Shown here in pieces: positions 12,037 to 21,789 of a stretch of DNA of 64,000 bases. This DNA is from Symbiodinium natans. Its lineage: Eukaryota > Sar > Dinophyceae > Suessiales > Symbiodiniaceae. Below the pieces are notes generated by a model that was not told the origin of the DNA, made no database searches, and was given only the letters and a program-made list of their open reading frames with translations. A program made the translations under genes and the position numbers. The stretch's first letter is position 1, and each line of letters begins with the position of its first letter. The stretch covers positions 186,001 through 250,000 of the forward strand of contig CAJNDS010002273.1 of the NCBI GenBank assembly GCA_905221605.1, given 5' to 3'.

Positions 12037-12980
12037 GTGGCTTTATGGTTTTGGGGTTTAAGGCGTTTAGGGGTTTAGGGTTTCAGGGTGTTTAGGCTGT
12101 TTCGGGTTTGGCTTGGAAGGTTTGTTCTTGTCACCCGACTAGCTGACTCGATGTCGCGCTGCAGGGAACAAGCACGTGGTTCAGGAAAGGACAGAACTCC
12201 TGCTTTGACCTGGTCTAACGTTGAAACCAGAACTCCACCTGCCAAGTCACCGCAATCCCGAACTGTCGGAGTTTAGCCTAGGGTTTAGGGCAAGAAGACT
12301 GCAGGATTGAGGTTTGCATGCCGGGTGGGCACAGGCATGCATTGTCGCGGCGTGAAAGTAGGCCAGCCCACTACACAAGACTCGTCCACTTTTGCGGTGC
12401 GATCTACTTGCAGACTTTCAGTGTTGCGATGCTGGGAAGGCGGCCATTATTTGAAGTTTGGCGTCTACCTGCCACAGACCGGACTCGCTTGTTGAAGCCA
12501 TTCGCATCATGCCGCACTAGGCGCATGCTGGCCCTATATCCTGCACATGAGTCTCAAAATGTACCAAGGAAATCATGGTCACTCAACTTGAAGGTCATTC
12601 CAGCAAGCAAGTTCATCCCACAACTGCATGCAACTGCAACTGCAGTTCCTGGTTGAGAAGAAGCGCCACGGTTGCATCCTCAGCATCCTGGCATTTCAGC
12701 TCGGCATCCCAAGTTCCCATAAAACAAGGGACCCCTTCTATAGATCCCAAAAATAGTCGGGTTCCCTCATCATCAGGAGCTCCACAATGAGGTACCCCTA
12801 ATTTCGGAAGCCCCTATATAGCTGCATGGTCAAGCAGATGCCATTTGTGAGATGCAACTCGCCAGCGAGACTCGTGCGTGGAGTTCGCGGAAGTCTGCAA
12901 CCACACCTTCTTGGTAAAGTCGAGCCTCACGTGGCAAGATCACGAGGGCCTCTCTTGCAAGAATGCGTACAGGTTTGATT
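10790..12980 (-). CDS. hypothetical multi-exon protein (Ala/Glu/Gln-rich exons)
   Basis: Coding-like patches on the minus strand, in transcription order: about 12975-12830 (LVILPREARLYQEGVVADFR, reading to a TGA at 12830-12832, so either a terminal exon or one that splices earlier); 12708-12624 (DAELKCQDAEDATVALLLNQ); 11956-11911 (AILERATSLQAKELD); about 11510-11482 (VAEALQAAE); a 149-codon open stretch 11437-10988 with SEIAINQHEAVF-like sequence; 10964-10874 (AQLLAEEHVALLSLVGGLGM); 10846-10790 (VQEQLRQHYASFSEQFLRE, between CAG and a GCGGAG donor). The helical composition resembles coiled-coil linkers. Two genes may be mixed here because one exon ends in a stop. Introns hold telomere-like blocks and two dispersed inverted-repeat elements. 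No family recognised. Confidence 0.4.
11682..11783 (+). repeat. copy of dispersed GGTACCCC inverted-repeat family
   Basis: It begins GGGGGTTTACAAAATAGGGA and ends GGTACCCCCAATTTCGCCAA followed by CCCCC, so the ends are imperfect inverted repeats. 102 bp, noncoding. Confidence 0.8.
11792..11895 (-). repeat. interstitial (CCCTAAA)n array
   Basis: About 14 CCCTAAA units, including three CCCCTAAA variants, directly follow the inverted-repeat element at 11682-11783. Confidence 0.95.
12001..12034 (+). repeat. homopolymer T then G tract
   Basis: About 15 T followed by about 20 G, next to degenerate TTTAGGG units (12057-12090). Length is prone to sequencing error. Confidence 0.9.
12717..12816 (+). 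repeat. copy of dispersed GGTACCCC inverted-repeat family
   Basis: Shares CTATAGATCCC, AATAGTCGGGTTCCCTCAT and GGTACCCCTAATTTCGGAAG with the copies at 3121, 11682, 38114 and 53106. Confidence 0.75.
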
Positions 12981-13096
12981 CATTGATCGGTGTACTCAGA
13001 TTTTGAAATGCACGAGTCGGGGAACCAGCAGGATGCATGAAGGAACCCCAAACTTTAATCCTCCATAACCGCCATAACCTCAACGAAGAGCGACCC

Positions 13097-13156
13097 CACC
13101 CTAAACCCTAAGACCCCACCCCAAACCCTAAACCCTAAACCCTAAACCTTAAACCC
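13097..13156 (-). repeat. interstitial (CCCTAAA)n block
   Basis: Five to six CCCTAAA units with CCCCA and CCTTAAA variants, about 260 bp upstream of the retrotransposon coding region. Confidence 0.9.
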
Positions 13157-13416
13157 ATGAGCATCCCCGAATGCCCTTCGCACAGGTCGGTGCCGTCCGC
13201 AGTTGGGACTGGATGGTCGCAGACCGTAAGGTGGTGACCTGATTCAGGTTGAGGCAAGAGTGGAAGGGCCAACACTGTTTAAAAAGCAGTCATGTAGTAT
13301 CTGTTCCCCGTAATATTAAACACCTCCCTTAATCCAAACCCCAGTCTAGGGAATACTAGGAAGTGTACCCACAGGGTTTCGGATCGAACGCCCCTTGAAG
13401 GTGGACGTATAGCTAG

Positions 13417-14464
13417 AAGCCCCTCGGCGCAGCCATTGCGTCAATTTCCAGGTATCCTGCATCCCCTACTTGGCACAGGAACCAGCGCCGCAAGCGTTCG
13501 GTTGCCAGGACCAAGTTGAAGGCAGGTTTTCCACTCAGTGCTGGCGATCGGCGCCGGCTGTATTCACACCACGGCACCTGCCCTGTCCAAGCATTGTCTT
13601 TGCTCAGCGGTGGCTCACACTGTAGGCGTGTAATGTCCAAGAACAAATGGCAAGAATGGCCTCGGGACAAAGCGTGGCACACCAGCCGCAAGGCATCCGC
13701 TTCTTCCTGGTCATACTGGCAGGGATCGCATGCCTCAGCCAAGCCCACTCATACGAAGGACAAGTTCCCAACGTACTCCCAGGTGGATGTTGCAAGCGTG
13801 GCTTGTTCCAGAGAGGCCAGGGAGGAGGACACTTCGCAGGTGAACATTCCAGAAGACGACTCCATCAAGGCGCTTCAGAAGGCGTTGAATATGTGCCGAC
13901 GCCTGGATGGCAAGCTGAGGAAGCTTCAGGAATCCAGAGTGCACAAGCAACAACAATGGGAGGAGTACGAAAGAGCAATGAGGCAGTCTTTCTTACAGCA
14001 GAAACGGGCCTACAAAAAGGACATGGAGCAGATCGAAAAGGACGTAGCTGCGACCCATGCTGCAAATGTCGATGCTGCCGAAAAGGTCCGCTTGCTTGCG
14101 ACGGGAAGTGCGCCGAAACCTCCCACGGTGGAGGAAGAACTAGATGCGTCGGATCGTGCCAGCTGGGATGCCCTTGTTGCAGAGATGGAGGAGGACTCAC
14201 CTGGTCCGTCTCAGGATGCTTTCATGGCCAAGGCGTTGCAAACAGCCAGCGCTATGGCTGCCACCTCCCAGGCGTATCTCGACCAGGTCCAGCCTCGCTT
14301 GGCTACTCCCAAGCGCGCAGCCCCCGCCAGCTACACCAGCTCCACTGGACCGGCGTGCACAGATCCCTACATGAACAGTCCCTCTCTTTCTGTCAGGGCA
14401 AACCTCAAGGACTCAGAGCTGGCAGCCAGGTCATCGCAGAGCGCGCAGCCTTCTCCCATGTATA
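13417..14464 (+). CDS. LINE ORF1-like coiled-coil region
   Basis: Frame 1 is open from 13,417 (after a TAG at 13414-13416); the first ATG is at 13,633. The middle is strongly helical and charged, with KALQKALNMCRRLDGKLRKL, then WEEYERAMRQSFLQQKRAYK and MEQIEKDVAATHAANVDAAE, typical of the coiled coil that trimerises LINE ORF1 proteins. An acidic Pro/Ser-rich tail leads directly into the tandem array. No RRM or CCHC knuckle was seen, so nucleic-acid binding is inferred from position only. The overlapping frame 3 is also open here but is Cys/Gly-rich and looks like a shadow. Continuity with the RNase H frame requires a -1 shift somewhere between about 14.4 and 15.7 kb. Confidence 0.6.
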
Positions 14465-15605
14465 TGCAGGGCCTGGCGTGCCCGTTGTCACTGGATTGCA
14501 TTGCTTTCTGGATGTTACAGTGCTATATGCAGGGCCTGGCGTGCCCTGCTTTCTCGGAGTGTCAGGCTTGGATGGTACAGACATGCATTTTGGGCCTGGC
14601 GTGCCCCGTGTGTTGCCCTTTACGGCCTCTGGAAGGCGCTGTCCTCTCGGAGTGCTGGGCTTGGACAGTACAGTTGTATTTGCAGGGCCTGGCGTGCCCG
14701 TGGTCACTGGACTGCATTGCTTTCTGGGTGCTACAGTGCTATATGCAGGGCCTGGCGTGCCCGAAGTTTTGCCTCTTACGGCCTCTGGGAGGCATTGCCC
14801 TCTCGGAGTGTCAGGCTTGGATGGTACAGACATGCATTTTGGGCCTGGCGTGCCCCGTGTATTGCCCTTTACGGCTTCTGGAAGGCGCTGTCCTCTCGGA
14901 GTGCTGGGCTTGGACAGTACGGTTGTAGATGCAGGGCCTGGCGTGCCCGTGGTCACTGGACTGCATTGCTTTCTGGATGCTACAGTGCTATATGCAGGGC
15001 CTGGCGTGCCCGAAGTTTTGCCTCTTACGGATTTTGGGAGGCACTGCTCTCTCGGAGTGTCTGGCTTGGATGGTACAGACATGCATTTTGGGCCTGGCGT
15101 GCCCCGTGTGTTGCCCTTTACGGCCTCTGGAAGGCGCTGTCCTCTCGGAGTGCTGGGCTTGGACAGTACAGTTGTATATGCAGGGCCTGGCGTGCCCGTG
15201 GTCACTGGACTGCATTGCTTTCTGGATGCTACAGTGCTATATGCAGGGCCTGGCGTGCCCGAAGTTTTGCCTCTTACGGCCTCTGGGAGGCACTGCCCTC
15301 TCGGAGTGTCAGGCTTGGGTGGTACAGACATGCATTTTGGGCCTGGCGTGCCCCGTGTATTGCCCTTGACGGCCTCTGGAAGGCGCTGTCCTCTCGGAGT
15401 GCTGGGCTTGGACAGTACAGTTGTATATGCAGGGCCTGGCGTGCCCGTTGTCACTAGTTTGCATTGCTTTCTGGATGGCACAATGCTATTCGCAGGGCCT
15501 GGCGTGCCCGAAGTTTTGCCTCTTACGGCCTCTGGGGGGCGCTGCCCTCTTGGAGTGTCAGGCTTGGATGGTACAGTCCTGCATGCAAGGCCTGGCATGC
15601 CCGTT
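14465..15605 (+). repeat. 249-bp in-frame tandem array inside the LINE
   Basis: Unit starts at 14465, 14681, 14930, 15179 and 15428 give periods of 216, 249, 249 and 249 bp, all multiples of 3. Each full unit contains three boxes GGGCCTGGCGTGCCC separated by diverged linkers. Frame 3 reads AGPGVP repeats and is uninterrupted from the ORF1 region through RNase H. Frame 1 reads MQGLACP but has stops at 14926-14928 and 15367-15369. Frame 2 and one minus-strand frame are also largely open, which is expected when the period is divisible by 3. Frame 3 is therefore the favoured coding frame. Confidence 0.9.
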
Positions 15606-17835
15606 GTCTATGGAATTCGTTGTCCTCTTGGAGCTCGGTTCGCTTCCTTCTTTCTGGAGCAAGCTCTGGCCTGGACTCCGTGGAAGCTCCTCCTGGTGAT
15701 TGCGCTAGCGTCTCCTGCAGTCAGCGCGTGTTCTAAAACCTTGTGGCCGAACCTTCGCCGCTCGCCCCCGGCTTACTTCTCCAAGGGCAATAAGGGTTGT
15801 GAAGACTCAAGCGCAAGTGCCATGCATCATCGTGGTTCCGCGGGTCCGACCCACAGGTATCTCAGAAAGCTTATTTTTCTATTGCTCCCACATCTCAGCT
15901 TTGCGGCGCCTGCTTGGCACTTTGGTCCTGCTTCTGGCGAAGGCAGGCTTGCGCCTGTGGGCACGATGTCGGTTCCTGATTCGGCGGACATTCTTCCTGG
16001 TGAATTACCTGGGCGACCCTCACTCTGCGGGCAAAGTAGTCACACAACTTATTTTCGTAGCCCTCAAGCCATTGGGTCAGCACGGCACCTGGGTTTTTCA
16101 TTCCGCACACTCCTGGAGGAGGCAGACACTCCACTCTTTGATGACGTGTGTGGTCTTGCTTGTCATGTTCTTTCACAACTCGGCGCAAAAGTCACCATCA
16201 AACTTGAAGCCTCCCTGCAGCTCTCCCAGTTCCAGCGCACCGCTGAGGAGCTGCGGCACATACTTCCGACACGTGCTGACCTTGCTGGCGTAGATTTGGA
16301 GAATACCTGGTTAGATGCAGACCTCAGTCTACTCGACAAGCTCCCTCGCGAGAAGTTGAAGTTGGAGTCGGGCTTGGCTACGCTTCGTGAGTGGGAACCG
16401 CAGATGGGAATGCCTCGTGCGCTTCATATATACACAGATGGATCGTACGGAGACACCTTCACTGATGGGTTTAAAGCTGTGGGTTGGTCATTTACAGTCT
16501 GGGCCGATTGCCATGACGCCTTGCACTTCGTCGGCCACGCGTCCTTCCATGGAGCCTCGTCTGAGTCTCCATATTTCCTGGGCGAATACTCACCTTCCCC
16601 TTTGGCTGGCGAGCGACTAGGCATAGCTTGGGCGATTGTCTGGATCATTGAGCATTCGGCTTCTTTCCCGGGGCCCTATGTGCTAGAATACGATTGTCTC
16701 AACGCGGGCAAACATGCATTTGGTGAGTTCCTAGATCATGCCAGTGATGAGGAGTCGGCTGCGTTGGCTGAGGCCGTCTCTGCGCTTCGAGTGTGCATGG
16801 ATGCCTGTTGCCATGTTGATCACCGGCATGTGCGAGCGCACGAAGGCACATTCCCCAATGAGCTGACTGATGTTTTGGCAAAGGTTGTCCGAGCGTTTCC
16901 TGTTGAACATGATCAGCGGTGCCTGCCGACTTGGCCTCGAAACATGGTTTTTCATCCACTAAGAGATTGGGCGTGGCGCTTCTTCGACTTTCAGGTCGCT
17001 CTACCTACCGTCTTTGCGCTGGAGACTGAAGCTCTTCGCCTGCAGCACCGCACTTCTCACGAGCCGGTTCGGGTCCCGCAAATTGCCACAGTCGACTTGG
17101 CGCGTCAGGCTTCCGAGGAAACTGTAGCTCTCCAAATGCTTTTTGCGTCGATCAACATCTTGACCTTTCGGGATGAGCAGACCAGAGCCGCTGCTGGGCA
17201 AGCATCAACCATGGGACTCCGGGTCCAGGGCCGTCAGGCCTTCGTCATACATCAACTTCTGGAGCGCCGGGTGTGGATCGCCGGGTTTCAGGAGTCGCGG
17301 CTACCGCACAGCTCCACTGCGCATTCCCAGGACTATGCGCTGTACCATTCTGCCTGCACGAGCAGGGGGCAACTGGGCTGTTCCCTGTGGATCAACAAGA
17401 GCATTCCGTATGCCACTGTCAAAGACCAGCACCATTATGTAAAAGAGTCCCATGTGTCCATCTTGGGCTATGGGCCCAGGTACCTTGTGGCCAGCGTAGT
17501 TGCGCCGCACCTTCGTATCCTGATTGTTGTTGCTCATTGCCCTTACCAAGGCCACGGTGAATCCCCTGAAGAATTTTGGAGGCTCATTAGCAAGTACGTC
17601 TCAGACAGATTGGATGGAACTTACGCAGTGATCCTTACAGATTCGAACGGTCACGTCGGCAGCGTGCAGTCCTCCTCTATAGGTGGCTTGGCGCCAGAAG
17701 AAGAGAATGCGCCTGGCCGCGAACTGCATACATTCTTGGCGGATCACAGACTTTGGGCCCCCGCTACATTCGCGGACACGCACCAAGGTCCTAGTACCAC
17801 ATGGGTAGGCCCCTCTGGGCCTCTGGGGCGGCCTA
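15606..17835 (+). CDS. LINE ORF2 part 1: RNase H and AP-like endonuclease
   Basis: Frame 3 continues from the array. RNase H signature residues are present in order: Asp in LHIYTDGSYGD (about 16,420), Glu in AGERLGIAWA (about 16,605), Asp in VLEYDCLN (about 16,690), and the His/Asp block HVRAHEGTFPNELTDVLAK (about 16,827). The endonuclease follows with AGFQESRL (catalytic Glu, about 17,281) and VILTDSNGHVG (Asp-x-Asn, about 17,630). The last endonuclease motifs are missing in this frame but present in frame 2 just downstream, so a one-base deletion or -1 shift occurs between about 17,800 and 17,840 near CTGGGGCGGCC. RNase H lies upstream of the endonuclease, whereas in most RNase H-bearing LINEs it lies after the RT. 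Confidence 0.85.
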
Positions 17836-20800
17836 CCGGCTTGACTTCGTCTGCATTCCACTTGAATGGCAGCGAGGCCACATCTCTTCATGGGTGTGGG
17901 TTGATTTTGATGGGATGCAGATCAGTCGCGATCATCGACCAGCCCTCCTTGAGTGCTGCTTTGAGTACAGCCTTTCCACGCAGCCCTTCGTGCGGCGTCG
18001 GTGTTCTCCGCCTCTCCGCGTTCTTTCCCTGAGTGCCAGTGACCGTGAGGAATACTATCGGCAGCTCGGCGCGGCCGCCCTGCCAGACTGGCACCTCGAT
18101 GTTGATGACCATTACGACGGGCTCCTTCGTGTGTGGCGGGCAAGTTGGTGTCAGGTACACACTGCAGATGCTCCGCCCAGACACAATCCGTACATCACTG
18201 AGGAGACCTTGGGCATCAGAGATAGACGCAAGGGTCTTCTTCGCTACATTGCGAAAGAGGAACTAGCTGCCAATAGGGTCCATCTGCTGGCAGGCTTCGC
18301 GGCTTTCATTCTTCATTTGAGAGGCCAAGCTTTCCAGCCTGAACAGATGCGATACCTTTGGACAAGCTTGCGCAACATTCACATCAGCATTGCGCGAGCT
18401 TTAGTCATGGTTCGCGTCACTGGCAAGCAGCTCAGGTCTGCTGTCAAAAGTGATCGCAAGCGCTACCTGGCAGAGCTTGCCAGCCGGGTTGGCCAATGCC
18501 AGAAACACGACACCAAGGCCCTCTTCGAGGCCGTTCGACAGGCTTTCCCCGACGCTAGATCGCGCAAGCACAAGAGACTGCGGCTGCTTCCCATGCTTTG
18601 TAAGGAAGACGGCTCTCCGGCACAGAGCAACGCCGAGGCCGAGCGCATCTGGCGAGACCACTTTCGGCAGCAGGAGGCCGGCGTAGAGGTCACGCCCTCT
18701 GGTTATGCTCAGGAAGCCACCGACTGGAGACGGGCTTCCACTCTTGTTCCAGCGTTTGATGTGTCCACTGTACCATCACGCACAGAGCTGGAGCAGGTTC
18801 TTCTGTCCCTTAGACCCCTCAAATCGCCAGGGCCCGATGGGGCTACGCCGGAGCTTTTCCAATGCCACCCCAGGCTCATGGCGCGGATGCTGATGCCGTT
18901 GATGGTGAAAGCATCTCTGGCCACAGCTGAACCCTTTCTCTGGAAAGGGGGGACGTTGGTGACCCTTGCCAAGCGCGCGTCGCAGACGTTCCAGACCAAT
19001 GACTTTCGTTCCATCCTTTTGGCGAGCGTGCCAGGAAAAATTTTCCACAAACTAGCCCGGCGCCGACTCTTGCCTGTATTGCAGCAACATCAGTCAGGAC
19101 TACTTGCGGGGACGGCCGCTGGTATTGGACCTGACACAATATCCTTGGCTGTCCGTGCATCCATTGACATTGCCCGTCAGTCTGGTTGCAGTTGGATGAC
19201 GCTGTTTTTTGACATCAAATCGGCTTTCTACCGGCTAGTGCGCCAAACCATCGTTCCTGGTGAGATGGCCGAGTACCAACTCGTTCGCCTACTTTCTGGG
19301 CTCGGAGCCACTCCAGAGGCACTTTCCGAGCTGCGCCAGCTCCTGGAACAGGCCGCAGCCATACCCCGATTTGGTGCCAATCCACATCTCGTCAAGTTAG
19401 TGGACAGTCTTCTCCAGGCTACGTGGTTCACCATGACCTTGGCGCCGCAGTTGGTCATGACATTTCTTGGCAGCAGGCCAGGTGACTCTGCTGCTGACAT
19501 TTTCTTTGCCTTCGGCCTTACGTGCTACCTGGACTCCACTGAAGCCCTTCTGCGTGAACGAGGTCTGTGCTGGCTGCCATCGCCCACCCAGAAGACACTG
19601 CTCGCAGACGACTGGGCGGTTGCTCCGGATGTCACTACAGCAGCTTGGGCGGATGACGTTGTCAAGTTCCATGCCACGTCCTCACCTCAACAACTGCGCG
19701 ATGACATGCAGGTGATGGCAAAAACGTTCCTGAATCGGGCGGCTTCGTGTGGGATGCGCTTTTCGCCGGGTAGGGACAAAACTGCGTTCCTGGTGGACAG
19801 ACGAACGCGTCAGTCTTGGACTGCGTTGGCGCTGCCCAACCATGCCTTGGACTATATTGACATCGACTTCGAGCTGGGTGGTGACAGTTTCCGCATCCCC
19901 CTAGTCAGTGCCTATTGCCATCTAGGTGGAGTTGTCACGGAGTCCGGTAGCGTTGATCAGGAGCTCTACGTTCGCAATGCTTCTGCGCGGGGAGTGTTGC
20001 GTTCCTTGGCTCACAAGCTGTTTGCCAACTCTGCCTATGACATTGGCACTCGGGTCGCCTTACTGAGGGCACTTGCAGTCAGCAAGCTCACGTATGGATC
20101 AGGCTGCTTAACGTTTAGTGCTTCTCAGCACAAGCGACGCTGGCACGCGAATTACGTGCATCTGTGGAGGAGCCTTTTCCGTCTTGATCGACCTGAACAT
20201 GGAAAGCCGCATTCTTATGAGGTTCTGTTGGTAGCTGGTTGTCCGCCGCCGCATCTTTCACTTGCCTTGGCGCGCTCCAGTCTGCTTCGCCGGATCATCT
20301 GTCATGGGCCGCGTGCTGTACGTTACCTTCTGCAGGTGCAATGGGAATTACATGGGAAGCGATCTTGGCTTCATCAATTTGTAGGCGACATTCGCAATGT
20401 TGCCGAATATGTCTCCTCCGCCAAGGTCCTAATGCAGTCTGCGGACCCCATCCCAATGCTTGTGGAACAAGTGCAGTCGCAGCCATCTTGGTGGACGCTG
20501 CAGATCAAGAAGGCCGTTCAAGGTTTCCATCAAGACTTGCAGCGGTGGCAACAGACTCCTTCGCGTCATGGGCTGCTGGCTACGCCGCGCTTGGACTTCT
20601 CTTGTCATATCTGCTGTGCTTCCTTCGCCCTTCGCAAACACCTTGGAGCTCACATGGCGAGGACGCACAGAATAGTGGCACTCCCCAGGCACTACGCGCA
20701 TGTTCCTTGGTGCCCCTCTTGCATGACCATGTCTCACTCCATCAGCCGCGCGCAGAACCACTTCAAGAAGCATCCGGAGTGTCTGAAAGCAGTGGCTGCA

Positions 20801-21169
20801 TTGATCCCTCCTCTCTCCATGGACGAGATCCACGCTACAGAACGTGCCGACACCAACCAGGCTTCCCAGTTCCGCATGGGACACTGGCACCGACTACAGC
20901 ACATGCCCAAAGCTACGAAAGTCTCTGGACCTCAGGCTCTAAATGCAGATGAGCGTGCTGAGTGGGTTTCTTCGGACTCCGACCTTGATGTTTGGACACA
21001 TTTGTTCAGACCTGAGCCTGAAGATGTCACGTGGGTAGCTGCTTACCTTGATAGCGTAGGGACTCGCGAACCTGCTAGACAACAAGCAGTTTCGTTTTGG
21101 GAAGCACGCCCAGCCGGGCCTGCTGTCATTTCTCTGGAGACGGAGGGCCCCAATGAATTTGCTGCATGA
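17801..21169 (+). CDS. LINE ORF2 part 2: reverse transcriptase and zinc fingers
   Basis: Frame 2 opens with the end of the endonuclease (YRLDFVCIPLEW and SRDHRPALLE). Reverse transcriptase motifs follow: LKSPGPDGATPELFQ (about residue 340), NDFRSILLASVPGKIFHKL, motif A LFFDIKSAFYRL (about 468), motif B GSRPGDSAADIFFAFG (about 555), motif C AAWADDVVKF (about 615), motif D FSPGRDKTAFLV and motif E AYCHLGG. The C terminus has two Cys/His clusters: CHICCASFALRKHLGAHMAR plus TH (about 20,603) and CPSCMTMSHS with HFKKHPEC (about 20,722), probably nucleic-acid-binding fingers. The catalytic aspartates of A and C are intact. Stop TGA at 21167-21169. The nominal first ATG lies inside the endonuclease and is not a true start. 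Confidence 0.9.
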   Translation: MGRPLWASGAAYRLDFVCIPLEWQRGHISSWVWVDFDGMQISRDHRPALLECCFEYSLSTQPFVRRRCSPPLRVLSLSASDREEYYRQLGAAALPDWHLDVDDHYDGLLRVWRASWCQVHTADAPPRHNPYITEETLGIRDRRKGLLRYIAKEELAANRVHLLAGFAAFILHLRGQAFQPEQMRYLWTSLRNIHISIARALVMVRVTGKQLRSAVKSDRKRYLAELASRVGQCQKHDTKALFEAVRQAFPDARSRKHKRLRLLPMLCKEDGSPAQSNAEAERIWRDHFRQQEAGVEVTPSGYAQEATDWRRASTLVPAFDVSTVPSRTELEQVLLSLRPLKSPGPDGATPELFQCHPRLMARMLMPLMVKASLATAEPFLWKGGTLVTLAKRASQTFQTNDFRSILLASVPGKIFHKLARRRLLPVLQQHQSGLLAGTAAGIGPDTISLAVRASIDIARQSGCSWMTLFFDIKSAFYRLVRQTIVPGEMAEYQLVRLLSGLGATPEALSELRQLLEQAAAIPRFGANPHLVKLVDSLLQATWFTMTLAPQLVMTFLGSRPGDSAADIFFAFGLTCYLDSTEALLRERGLCWLPSPTQKTLLADDWAVAPDVTTAAWADDVVKFHATSSPQQLRDDMQVMAKTFLNRAASCGMRFSPGRDKTAFLVDRRTRQSWTALALPNHALDYIDIDFELGGDSFRIPLVSAYCHLGGVVTESGSVDQELYVRNASARGVLRSLAHKLFANSAYDIGTRVALLRALAVSKLTYGSGCLTFSASQHKRRWHANYVHLWRSLFRLDRPEHGKPHSYEVLLVAGCPPPHLSLALARSSLLRRIICHGPRAVRYLLQVQWELHGKRSWLHQFVGDIRNVAEYVSSAKVLMQSADPIPMLVEQVQSQPSWWTLQIKKAVQGFHQDLQRWQQTPSRHGLLATPRLDFSCHICCASFALRKHLGAHMARTHRIVALPRHYAHVPWCPSCMTMSHSISRAQNHFKKHPECLKAVAALIPPLSMDEIHATERADTNQASQFRMGHWHRLQHMPKATKVSGPQALNADERAEWVSSDSDLDVWTHLFRPEPEDVTWVAAYLDSVGTREPARQQAVSFWEARPAGPAVISLETEGPNEFAA

Positions 21170-21181
21170 ATTTTGGGACAA

Positions 21182-21195
21182 GCTGCGAAAGCAGC
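21182..21195 (+). other. 3' UTR hairpin with GAAA tetraloop
   Basis: GCTGC-GAAA-GCAGC forms a perfect 5-bp stem capped by a GNRA loop, 12 nt after the RT stop codon. A candidate 3' recognition structure for the RT. Confidence 0.6.
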
Positions 21196-21228
21196 CTGAT
21201 CAGTCCGCGTGAAGTGAAGTGTACCCAC

Positions 21229-21295
21229 CCCCTTAGTGGGTATCCCCCGTAGGCCGACGTGCCCGGCTCAGGTTGGGGGATGCGAGCATAATAAT
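21229..21295 (+). other. second 3' UTR stem-loop of the LINE
   Basis: ATCCCCC (about 21,242) pairs with GGGGGAT (about 21,275) around a GC-rich loop, and CACCCCCTTAGTGGGT can form a small stem just before it. No poly(A) follows. Confidence 0.5.
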
Positions 21296-21299
21296 ATTA

Positions 21300-21720
21300 G
21301 CAAGAACGGACTACAGGGTTGGGGGTAAGGGGTTTAGGGGTTTAGGAGTAAATCCCAAATTCGAGATGAATCCAAAACAGAAGTTCAGAGATTAGGGACA
21401 CAGTCAGGCTCAGAACCCTGTCAATGCAAAGCCGACGGTGAAGTTGTGTTGCGACCCGGCGCACGATTTACAAACCTTCACTGCCTGAGGCTATCGTTAC
21501 CCAAAGTATGCGAGACAGATAGCGGAACTCAACGGATACCTTACAGGTCAGGAACCGAGCAGCTATAACCCCATAAAAGATGTGCCAAAAAACCAACTAG
21601 GAGGTACCCTCAACATCTACCCCAACATACAATAATCCTTCTTCGAAATACTAGGAACCGAAGAGAGGCCACAACGTTGGTTTTGCGGAACCCCGCCCGC
21701 CCCTCCTCTGGAGCCCGGTG
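21300..21720. other. spacer without a supported gene
   Basis: Begins with degenerate TTTAGGG units (21,325-21,350). The rest holds no motif or convincing exon. Confidence 0.45.
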
Positions 21721-21722
21721 TA

Positions 21723-21789
21723 TATCCCTAAGGGTCCATGTACCCATATAGTATATACCATATAGGTACATGGACCCTTTGGGTATGGC
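21723..21789. repeat. near-perfect palindrome
   Basis: TATCCCTAAGGGTCCATGTA and CC at the left are mirrored by GGTACATGGACCCTTTGGGT at the right around CATATAGTATATACCATATA. The GGGTCCAT core is shared with the element at 164-275. Confidence 0.7.

Larger units (their letters stand above)
13417..21295 (+). mobile_element. LINE-like non-LTR retrotransposon (RNase H - EN - RT - Zn finger)
   Basis: A plus-strand element of at least 7.8 kb. In order it contains a coiled-coil ORF1-like region, a 249-bp tandem array, an RNase H domain, an AP-like endonuclease, a reverse transcriptase and C-terminal zinc-finger-like motifs, then a short 3' UTR with two hairpins. There are no long terminal repeats or integrase, and an endonuclease upstream of RT fits a LINE-type element that inserts by target-primed reverse transcription. 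The coding information is in three successive frames (1, 3, 2), so this copy is either defective or depends on recoding. The exact 5' end and any target-site duplication were not resolved. The 3' end has no poly(A); it runs into degenerate TTTAGGG units near 21,325. Confidence 0.9.

Noticed and set aside
14405-15598. 397-codon minus-strand open frame with GTPGPAY repeats
   Set aside because: It mirrors the 249-bp in-frame array; periodicity keeps several frames open. The flanking coding domains are all on the plus strand.
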